A stretch of DNA of 64,000 bases from Pomacea canaliculata (Eukaryota; Mollusca; Gastropoda; Architaenioglossa; Ampullariidae), in assembly GCF_003073045.1 (NCBI RefSeq), contig NC_037592.1:965371-1029370 (forward strand), written 5' to 3'. The notes below the pieces were generated by a model. The model was not told the DNA's origin and did not search any database. It saw only the letters and a program-made list of their open reading frames with translations. Below are positions 11,301 to 23,300 of the stretch, in pieces (position 1 is the stretch's first letter; each line of letters opens with the position of its first letter). The translations under genes were made by a program, and so were the position numbers.

Positions 11301-14300
11301 CTGCAAGTCTCTCTTCAAGTAGTCCTTGTCCTTGCTGCTCCCCTATTGCTCCTACCCCAACTATACCCTTCCCTGTTGCTATGAGCCCCACCCACACACA
11401 CACACCTTGTCACATGTATCTTTCTACTGTCTGCTTATCTCTGTTAAATCAGAGCCAGTGAACACAGAATAATCTTCACTAGTTTCCTTTATCAATCATG
11501 TCTATTTTTATACTTAAATAGTAATACTTGAAGAGGTTTGCTTTACAATTTGTGCTGTATGTTTTTATGAACAGATATGAGCATGAAATAATTCTTAACC
11601 GAGAGGCTGAATCCAAAATCCAGCAGTTGAAGCAGAAGTTGGATTTTGACGAAAAAGTGAATGACCAGCGCGTGGCAGAACTTCAGTCTCGTCTGGAATC
11701 AGCAGCAGCAACCATTCTTAACCTTGAGGAAAAACTTCAAGATGTGAGCTTAACAGATATCTCTGTCCCAGATCTTCTGAAGCAGGTTCAGCATTCAGCT
11801 GAGGCAGAACTGAAAAGGTTTCAAAATGAGTCAGAGGAAGAGTATAAGAGAAATGTGAGTTGAGGCAGGTACTAGGACTGCCAGCGTTACCTTTTTCACT
11901 TCCTTTTGTCTGCCACACCTTTTCCTTTTGCTTCTGGTGTCAGTACCATTCACATGGCTCTTTTTCGTCACACCAAGGATGTTGTCTTTATCTGGATGCC
12001 CAGCCATGTTGGGATCCGAAACAATGTTCGAGTGGACCAGGCTGCCAAGGCTTCTTGCCAGTCTCCTGGTCAACTGCAGTTATTGGTGTCATCTGACTGT
12101 AAGTCTATCCTCATAGCCTATGTTAAGCTATGTGGTAATGCCAATGGGACACGCTGTCAGAATAAGTTACATGTCATCTTTCCCTGTCTTTCTGACTGCC
12201 AACCTTCTGGGCATCTGGGCAGTGGGAGGAGGTCGTCCTTAAGACACACCTACACCACGCATTCCTGCTTGTTAAAAAGCAAATCTTCTCTGGTTTGTTC
12301 TTGGTGTTAGATAATTTTAATGATGTGCCAGCCTCCAGGGGGTTTGTCAGAAGTTTTCTTTTTCAGCTGAATCATTTTGTTTAGATCAATCCACCAGAAA
12401 GTATTTTTTCATTTCTAAAAGCTGATAATTTTTAGAATCAAACTGAGGGTTTCTCATGTATTCAAAGCATATATTTTAAAAGTGGTCCTTTTTTTTTACA
12501 GACGTACATATGACTGTTTACCTCTGCTATACATTAATCAATTAATGTATTAATATTTAATCAGACAAACTTGTTTTCCTAGTTCAAGGAAACATCATAA
12601 AAGACTTTTTTTGCTGCAATACGGCCTCTGCTGTTTATTTGGCATAAAATATTAAAAACGAAATTTCTGCAGTGAAACTTGTTTGATTTGTTTTCTGATC
12701 TCTTTCTAGATGATTCTTCCTGTTTTAGATTTATTTACCGCTTTGTGAACCTAAACCTTGTGATTTTTGTCAGTTGACAGTACTGAAGACTCAGATAGAC
12801 AGCAATTCTGCAACTATAGAACACCTAGAGACAGAAAAGATTCATCTGCAAAGGGATATTGCAGAATTACAAGCAGGGACAAGAAACCTGGAGGGACAGG
12901 TGAGTTTGTTTGCGATCTTTTTGTTTTCTGTTATCTTGCATTTGCTCTGTTTGTCTGCTTGCCATCACATATTGTGTTTTGCTGTTGTTGTGATGATGAT
13001 GTTTTTATGCATGTTTATTGTTTGGCTATGTTAGAGTAAGGCAGTACTCTAGTAACCATTGCATAGGCTTACTGGGGAAGGTCTAGAGTGGAAGAGGGCC
13101 TCACCATTCACCCCACCCCCACTGCCAAGTTTAGACAGCCCTGGCACAAGATCTTTAGTAAAAGTTTGCGTTGTTACCATTTTTTTGTGTTGAGCTCATG
13201 TAGCAAGAGTGCATGAATTTGCTGGTAGCAACACACAGGTTAAAAATAGCAATCTCCGTTGCCCATGATACATCTTTTCTATTGTACATGCAATACATGT
13301 TACTGCACTTGTTACTGGTTTACAGGCTCTAGGAACATCACATGGACAAATAAACAGACAGTTTGATTTTTCTGTGTTCATGATCTTGTCCATGTTCTAT
13401 GATCTTGTTCCAGGTGGCTAGCCTTCAACATCAAAAGCAAACACTAGAAAATATTTTAGCAACAGAGCGTTGCAGAGCAGCAGAGAATGCTCAGAATCTG
13501 GAAAGGAAGCTACGCGAGGTGCAGGACCTCCTCTTCAACAAAATGAAAGAAGTCAGCACTGCTCAGGAGCAGAACATACCACTGAAATTTGAGATTGATA
13601 CCTTCAAAGCCTTACTGGAAGAAGAAGAGAAGCGGTAAGATGCTGTCAGTTTGCTTACAGGAGTTGCGTTTGAGTCTCCTACAAACAGTGGCATGGTTAT
13701 AGAGTCTTATCAATCTCTGAGGCCAGTTTTTCCCCAAGCCTGTCAAGAACCTTGCTTTAATTCCTGCTTTCTAAGCCAGATAAATAAAATTTGATAGCAT
13801 TGTCGAGATTGAAGCTGCTATCTTGTGGAAATGTCTTCTGTTAAAAACTACATGTGCAATACAGTTAGTGGTAAGAGATTTGTAGAAACTCAGATCAAAT
13901 TATTTCAAAGTGATCAGCTTTTTTTTCAGGCAAAATATCCATCTTAAGTTGCCAAATTCTTTGTCGACTTTACCAAACAAACCGACTATTAGAGAACTTA
14001 AGGGCCCTGTCTGGTGTTAAGCGAAACTAATTATGTCCCTTGGTCAGTGAGGCAAGTGGCCCTGCTTGCTATTCACTCAACTGAACCCAGTGATTATGAA
14101 CTACTGTTTTTTCATGTTCAGTCCTCACCTAGTACAGTGAACACTTGCACTTTCCTTGGGACTATGAACTGATATTTTAAAACTGCTGAAAACTGATGCT
14201 GTATAGTAAATGCCTCTCCCCTTGTAGGTTGAAAATACCCTTGGCTTTCATGAACACCCTGCCAACTCCAGCAGTGTCTACTCCATCTTTTTTTGCTGCT

Positions 14301-17300
14301 TCTAATGTACCACCATGCAACAATGCAAATCTGCGAAGCCTGGGCAACAATGCAAATCTGCCAAGCCTGGGCAGTAATACAAATCTGCCAAGCCTGGGCA
14401 GTAATACAAATCTGCCAAGCCTGGGCAACTCTGCACCTATGTCAGCTTTTCCCGCCACTTCATCCGTACTTCCCTACAGCAACGCAAATGTAACAACCCG
14501 AAGCAACTCTACATCCACCACAGCAGCAACTGCAGGACCCACTGTAAACATCAACTCTGAAGTTTCCATCCCACCAGTGCTAGATTCCAGTCTTCCTGAA
14601 GCTCTTCAGGCTGCCCCTATCCCATCGGCATGTTTGGGTCCATGTTTAACAAATATCCGGATGACGATGTCCTTGACCCCCATGTCTTTGGCTATGGCAC
14701 TACACAACCTGGAATCAAGTGAGTGGCTTTGTTCAGTAACTCAGCTGAAAGTTCTGCTTTCTGTAATTTAATAATTAACTGTTCAAATACATCATTTCAT
14801 GCCCAGAAGTATTTTTTACATTTCATCTGTTTGTCCTAGTCAATGTGCAACCTACAGTGACCAGAGTGAGGTATTTGACCCGATTGTAGTGTAGATACCA
14901 GTGACTCAAGTGTGAGGACAGTGACTTGTGGCCTTGGTGGGATGCATGGTTGCTAGTGGCAGAGCAGACAAACAAGACAAGCAAATGAGCAAGGAGCTTA
15001 GAAAAGGATTAGTGAGTCAGTGAATGAGTCAGTCTAGCGAGAGCCAAAGAAACGGTGTTTACGTGTAAAGACTGAGTTGTTTTATAATGATACTAGGTTC
15101 TGGAATTTTAGTCTGTGTTTTTGTTTACTTTGCCATCTCTCCTTGTACTGGCTCTCTGGCATTGTCAGTTCAGGCATCCTTGGGCTGCACAGGATGCTGG
15201 GGCATTACAGATGGAAGAGCAGAGAGTTTGGTGTGATAGTGAGTTTTCAGTGGAAAACACTGACCAAAGGAAAGACATTAAAACCTTTTGACATCTAGTA
15301 AACTTGATCAACTGCCTATACATCATTCAGCTCTTGCTAACCATGTCGGCGATCTGGCAAGGCCAAAGTGCTCCTTTTCTTTCAGCCAATCTCAGAAAGT
15401 GAGCTTAGGACCATCATACTTCAGTTAAAACCCACAATTTGTCCACTGGACCCAGTTCCCAACCCACTACAGCTGACAGACTGTCTTGATGTCCTACTCC
15501 CTGCCCTCACAGAAATAGTAAATGATAGCTTGTCGTCTGGCATCTTCCCATCTATTTTCCAAACAGCCCTAGTCAAACCACTGTTTAAAAACCCTACTTT
15601 TGACATCAGTGTGGTAAACAATCACTGCCCGGTCTCAAACTTGCCATTTCTTTCCAAAATCCTTCAGAAAAAGTTCTCAAACAACTTCTATCCTATCTTA
15701 ATTTTTATTTCTCCATCACTGTCTCTTATCACCCTTTTTAAAGCTCTGAGACTGCCCTGCTTAAAGTGACAAACAACATTTTCCCTGCTCTGGATAGAGG
15801 TGACATCTCATTTCTCATGATATTAGACCTGTCTGCTGCACTACTCTCATTCATAGAATCAGTGCTCTCTATAGCATCTCACTTCCCCACTCAACTGGTT
15901 TCAGTCATGTCTCTCAGATAGGACTCTTTTGTCATTTATAGCGGATGTCATCTGTGACAAGGAGTTGGAAGTTGTTGACACATTTAAGTACCTGCAGGGC
16001 TTCTGCTAAGGCTAAATTCTTTGGGGTCCCAGGGACCCCTTCTTCAGATTTCTAAGGCTAACTCTAAGGGGTCCCTTTACAATGTGAAAAAAAACCCAAC
16101 AAATCAACATACTTTGTTCAACTGCCTTTCAGGCACACAAAGCACTGTAATGTCTAGTCAGAAATGGCGAGATTTCTGTGCCGTGAAGAGTGTGCAAGCA
16201 TCTGTAATGAGCTTATGCTCACTGTACTTGAGGTGCTTACTTTCTTTCCGTTTCTGAGACGATGATTTTAACCACGCTGTCCATGATGGAACTCTTCCCG
16301 GTAAGGGGGAAAAAAACTCAGTGCAAGGGAAGTAACTCTCACCTTGTAGCAGACGACAATAGATTGGGCTACGACGTCAGACACTACACTTGCCCAATTT
16401 TGTATCTGTTCTTCGCCCAAATTTGAAGGGGTCCTGGGACCCCATTTACGAAAATTGAAGGGGTCCTCTGAACTTTTAATGCGTACTGTACGCAATTTTT
16501 TGCGTAAGCAGAAGCCCTGGTTGGTCATTGTGCTTCTAAGTGGTTCTAACCCTTTCTTTCCTATACAGCTGCTACTAATTGTCCTCTGGGACAAAAAGGT
16601 TGTGAGTTACCTAATATGTTCTTTCTCCTATTTTCTGTACTGACTATTTTCAGTGTGCTGTCTACTACATCAGATTAGATTTCAGTCTGCTGTGTGAGAC
16701 TGCTATTAATTTTTATAGCTGCTGCATCAGACTATAGTTCATTTACTTCGTCTGAAATGCAGGCTCTTTCAAAGACAAATTAAATTATCCTTGCATTATC
16801 CCTTTTTTTTAAATGGCAAGTTTTGATTTCAAGTTCTTCTATATTTGCAGAAAGAAATTTTTTCGTTGCTCCCTTTTATTGCATAAATATGCCATGTACT
16901 TTTACAGGCAATAGGCTTCAAGGAAAACGATAATTGCAGCATAACTTTTTGTGTGTCTTAGTATTTGAAAACATGTTTTCATTGTCAACAGCTATGTGTA
17001 TGAATCGTCTCCTAGCCTTAACAGACTGGAGGCTGAGCCATCACTTCACAATATAAATTCAGCTCGTGTCAAGTCTGCTCCAGGTATGAACTGCACAAAC
17101 TTCATTAGCAAGCAGTATTGCATTTTATTTGTGATTTTAATATTTCTGCACAAACCTTGTCAGATCACAATGTGCTTTATGCATGTGTCAGTCTTGAAAC
17201 AGTTGCATGTATGGCATGTTACCCAAGTCTGTCAGGCAGAAGTCTCTTGTAGTGGTCACACTGACTTCCAAAGTATGAGATATACACAGATCAACATTTA

Positions 17301-20300
17301 GTTTGTCAATGAAAATTCAGCAGTTATGTTGAATTCTATGGGTTTCTTCTCTTGTCAGCTGGACGCAAACACAATCTAAACTTGGTATCCACTTCCTTGG
17401 GTCAAGGCCATGACTACTTTGATGAGATGTTCCATGATCTTGAACAGGACACCTTGACAACCAGTGTGCGTCCCAAGACCAGTCCAGTGCCTTCAACATA
17501 CAATGACTACAGAGTGTCGACAACAAGGTTGGTCATGGCCTAAGGTAGAGCGAGGCCATTCTGGCAGAACATATAACTGAACTTTTTTTGGCACAAATTT
17601 CAATTTAGTTACAGATAGAAATCTTGAATTTACACAAAATGTTATGTACAGATCAACCTTGTGTGGTAGAGGGTGGCTTAGAGGCCCGCTAAAGGTGGGT
17701 TGATTGGCATTGCTGATCAGTAGCACTGACTGGCATGCAAGTTTGTATTGTCCAGAGGGGTTATCCACCCATTAGGTAGATTCCAGTATGACAATTAGTG
17801 CTGTCTTTCATTGTGGCCCACCACAAGTCGGTGCAACTCACCTTGTAGTGGTGTGGTGGTTTCCGCGCCTTGTCAATCCACAGAACTATGTTGGCAGGAG
17901 CCTTGTACTCCTGGCAGGTCTAACCAAGCCGAACAGGTCTGTCAGGGAAGAGGCCAGACTAAAATGTTGCACCCTGGCCCTCCATGTTGGGGGTTTTGCT
18001 TTGGGCTAACAACCCACTCATGTAAAAAATCAAAGCTGTTACACAAGCCGCAACAGTACCACAAAGGCCTGGTCGGGAAGATTCCTCTGTTTAAGGGGGC
18101 TACCCAAAACTGGGTCCACTGGCGAGGCGTTGTTACAGCCCTATGCTCCTCGAGGAGTAACAGGGGCTAAACTAACTCCATTGTGACCAGGCCCCCTTCA
18201 TATATTAACCCTTCCAGCAAGTATAAAATGGGAGGAAGTCATGCTGTAGGTGGTCTGATTACACTAGCATTTAATAACAAAAAAGAAAAAGATTTATTTT
18301 AGTTGGAAAGAAAATATTAGAAATTTTTCTGCATTTTGTAGGACACAGTGCATTGTGAGATTACATAAGGTGTAGGTGGATAATGGCATGATTTATAAGA
18401 GTTGGTTGTAATCAGCATCACGCCCACACACAGACCAAAATGGTTTTTAATATTCATCATTTCTGTCTTGGGCTCTTTGTGCCCATGGACACTCTTCAAG
18501 TTATAATTCTTTGACAAGAAATAAATAACATTACACTGGCCTGCTGCTAATTCCCAGGTGAATATGGCTTCTTGGTATACCATAAAGCTTACGCACACAC
18601 ACACACTATAGCCAAAAATGTACAAAATCACACCAGAATTGCACAATTTTAACAGTCCTCAACACTTCCAGGTGCTTGTGCCAGTGAGAACATCCCCTTC
18701 CTCCAGAAACAGTAGGCAACAAAATGGACAAGTGCTTAGAGTATCTTTGAGATCTAAACATCAAGTCCCTGTCACCTAAATAGCCATCAAGTGACTTTTT
18801 TGAACACAAACCTTGTACAGACTCACTGGTACTTCACTTGTACAGTCTTGCTGGTACCTAATGTATACAGTCTCAGCGGTTCCTCACTTGTACAGACTCA
18901 CTGGCACCTTGCTTGTACAGTCTTTGCTGGTTCCTCACTTGTACAGTCTCACTTTGGGGCAATAGTGCTGTCTGACAATGTACTCATGCTCTGATTCACA
19001 ACACTGCTGTCTCCTGGTGAGTGCTGTGTTGTCCTGTCCCTCTCTCAGAGGGCTAGGCCTTGGACAAGTATCCCGAATAGATGCTTCAGCTGGTCATCTA
19101 ACTGACCTTGTATGACCCAAAGCATTTAACAAAGTGTTGTTACCATCAGTCTCTTCCTTCAATATCTTTCAGCACAGGAAGCAGCTGATGGTTATTCATA
19201 TCTGGTGTTTGATGATATATGTGCACATTAAGAATGATAAAAATTATTATTATTTTGTTTGCATGTTTGTTTGGGAGAACCAAACTTCTATTGAGGGAAA
19301 GATCTCACCATTATATGTTCATTGTCAGGAGGCCTTGTTCACCATCAGATCTTGTAGCATTGACATGCCCTCTGAAGCATCGGAAATTTTATTTTCTTTT
19401 TCTTTCTCTGTAGCAGTCAGTTACTTAGGAAATAATACACTCTGTTCAGTAAAAATACACTCTGTTCAGTAAATAAGGCAGAAGCAGATAATTTTGTGAG
19501 ATCGTTTATATTAGCAGTATTGCATGGCTTGTGCTTGGATTCCATGAACTGATTTATTTGAAACAGTATTTTTCTAACAGTGCCACTGGGGACATCAAGA
19601 TATCTGAGGTCTGTCCAGATGGCACATACATCTCTCTCTATAATGATGGTGTGGAGGTAGGTTTAAAAATTTGATGTTTTTTTTTTCCTGTTTAAGCATG
19701 CTTAAAATCTAATCTTGTTTTTCACAGAGCTCTAAATGTCTTTTCCCATCCAGTCATTTTTTGTCAGACTTTTGTCGGGGTGTTTTGTCTGTCTCAAATG
19801 GTCATTTCCCTAAAAGCTCACCTTTTAACTGGAAACACATCTACAGTTGATAGAGTATGTAAGGATCAAGAAAAGGACAAAGCAAATTCTCCTGTTTCTG
19901 GCTGAGTTTTGAAATCTACTGGATTGTTTGGCTGTCTTCAGGAGGCAGAGATAGGTGGCTACATGATACAGCAGAATGTTGGAGGCCACCCAGTGTCAGT
20001 CTACCGTTTTCCACCACGCACCAAGTTCACTCCTTACTCCACCATCACTGTGCATGCTGATTCCAGTAACAACAAGCAGCATAGTCCACCCACCAGCTTT
20101 GTCTGGAATGAGCAGCAGAAATGGGGCACGGGCCCCGAGTGCACCACCATTCTTTGTCGACCAAATGGACAGGTTAGTTTAGTTAGTTTATTCCTTGTTA
20201 CTCCTTTTAGGAGCATAGGACCGCAACATCTCACCAGCAGACCCGGTTTTGGGCAGCCCCCTTCAGTTGGGCCAATGTCCTTTGCCTCCCTCTCTACTGT

Positions 20301-23300
20301 TCTTTTCCAAGTCTGCTTCAGCAGGAATTATAGTTTATGACCTCAAAACTGCTATCTTGACAGGGGAAGGCCTTTGTTAAAATAAAAGTGTCTTTTGTGA
20401 CCTTGCTGAGATTGTGACAGAATATAAGAAGCTGTGAATTCAGTTTTTGTGTTGATGACATCTCCACAGTTTGACAGCAGTACAAAGAGCTAAAGAACAA
20501 GGTAACAGTACATCTGTATCAATTGCTAGAAGCCTTGGAAAAATCTTTTTTTAGCAGCTCCATATGCACACAAATGTATTTGTATACAGTAGGTTTATAT
20601 ACATACTTAGTACAAGCATTTGTGTGTGTTCTAAAGATCACCAGTCATTTTGCCATGACTATTTTGTGCGAGTCATATTGTCCCAGCTGTGTCCATTTCA
20701 TCCGAAGACTGAAAAGTCAAATCACCCCAGGCCTAAAAGACAAGTTGATCACCGATGAAACAAGTAGATATTAATACCAAATATTACCAAAAGAGCCATA
20801 CGTTGATCGAACAATATAGATTAGAAGCTCAGATGCCTACTTTATTTAAACAGAACCATGCAAATAAGTAAAGCCACCATTCTACTGAACAAAAATGGCC
20901 GCTTGGCAATACACATGCAGAGAATGTATCTTACAATGGCAGATAAACATGATTTTTCTTGTTAAATAATCTTTCAAATTTAAGATTTTGTCATCATTTT
21001 ATTGTGAACTTGTATTTTGCATGTTTTTGCCTATTATTATTATTCTATGCAGAGACATCACTAATCAGGCCAGGGACAAGTTGACTTTTCAGTCTTGGGA
21101 TGAAATAGTCTTACTTGGGATGAAATGGATGTAGCTGAGATGAATTGACTTAGGCTGTTGGGCAATATGACTGGAGCGAAATGGTCTTGGGGAGAAATTA
21201 GTCCTTTATCTTACCTATGAAGGAAATTGAAAAACAGTCTTTGTTAAACTCATGCGTGGCATCTGTTTACAGGGCTGGCTGTCTTGTCTAAGCTGCTGGT
21301 TTGGCTGGTGTAAAAATATCAATTCCCCCTTCCACACACACACACCTGCTCTGTTAAACTCTAGCAAACATCTGGTGTGAGTTACAGAGTCACGTCTCCT
21401 TTTCTGCTTGTAGCCTTAAGTGCTGTGTGACATATTTTTTTAAGTGATATCATGGTCTGGTCCTTACAGCTGATTTGCGTTTCTTACATGAAAAATACTA
21501 CTGGTGATACTGAATAATGTACAAAAATATAAATACTACTGGTGAGACTGAGTGATGTACAAAGCAATCATTATTGGAGAGCCTTATAACTCTGCTGAAA
21601 ACTGTCACTACATGACAGTGAATAAAAAACTTATACAAAATCTATTAGAGGATGAAATGTGCAAAAAGAATTTGCTTTGTTCATATTTCATGCTTCACAC
21701 ACCTTTGTTTCCCAACTTTGTGACTACAGATTTTGGATTTATTCACTTTTTTTCAGCCAGACCTACTGCAAGAAAACAAAGAGAAAACATTGATGTATTA
21801 TATATATAATTTTCATAGTTTAAGAAATGCTCTTTAATTTTACACTTGAATTTTTCTATTCTTTTATTGCATGTTCATACCTGTTTATTCTTGAAAAGAG
21901 CTAACTTTGAATAAACTACATAATACTTTTGCATTGAGGTAGGGAGGCTGTAAGCTGTCATGATGTTGCATGGATGTGTGTTTTGGGTAATGTCCAAGCA
22001 TGTGTGTGTCATATGTTTGTATCAGGTGTCATGTGTATGCTTGCAGGCTATTGCCTGGACAACAGCTGCTCACCGATTTAACAGGGATAGTTTCCAAGAG
22101 CTGCCAAAAGAACATAACAGTGATGGTGTCAAAGGTGAGAGGCTAGGGTTTTGAACAGCAGCCTGTAACTTTGCATAATACCCCCGCCCACAAAATTACA
22201 AGATGTGTCATTTGATTTTATGCCTTCTGCAGTACAAGCATTGAGAAAATATGTTTAAAACTACCAAAGACAATTAAATTTATATAAAAATCTAATAATT
22301 TGGAAAGATTATATTTCTAGATGCTGAGGAATGAAAGTAAAAGTATTAGATGAAAGAAAAACTCTTCTATTGCTTATACAGTATGAGTATTTTCTTTGTG
22401 CGCAGTTTATTGACCATTTCATATTCTTCCTTTATGACCTTTAGCTCCCAGTTTGTTGCTTGTTAACTTTGTTTGAGCACAGCTAAACTTCTTGCTGTCT
22501 CGCTATGTAACCTATGCACTTTGATCTCTACATATTTTGTTTGAAATTGTTTCTACCTAGGGACATCTGACAGTGATAGATGTGGAGATGGGGAAGATGA
22601 CGAGAATGCCAGCCTGACGGAGACAATGTTGAAAGACTGCAGCACAAGGGCAGAACCAGTTTGTCTCAGACGGTGAGCTGTGAAGTCTTTTATTTGTCAT
22701 GTCATCTGGTAGAATGCGGACAGTCATGTATGGTCTAGTTACTCTAGTAGCACAGTGCACTGAATATACGTATCATTTAAATTATTACCAATATGATTTT
22801 CATATAGTGATTGCTTTTGCTTTTCATCTCTCATAACAATGTTTTTTATTAGTAGGATCATTGGAAAATCAGTATGTATCTATGATTAGCACCTATTTGG
22901 ATAACTGGAGAAAGTGTTTTTCACAGGGAAGTGCATGATACAGGTATGACAAATTGACCTTCAGGTAGGGTAAATATCCATAGCCTTATTGCAGTGCTGG
23001 ATAAGCAGTTCTCTGGGTCAAACCATGCAGTGATTGTCATTACTGTGCCTGGCAAAATGGATAGCTATGGTGGTTCTCTGCACACCAGCTGCAAGTTTTA
23101 TTACCTATAGGAGTATATTCATCTTGATAATGATATTAAAATTCTTACATGGATTCAGTTATACCCCACATTGTGAAATTGTAGTCCTTAGTCTTAGCAT
23201 TTTTGGTAAGAAATACAAATCAGATGTAAGGATTAAGGCCTTAGACATCTTAAAAAAACATACTTGTTCACAGCACTTAATAGTATCAATATTTGACTTA

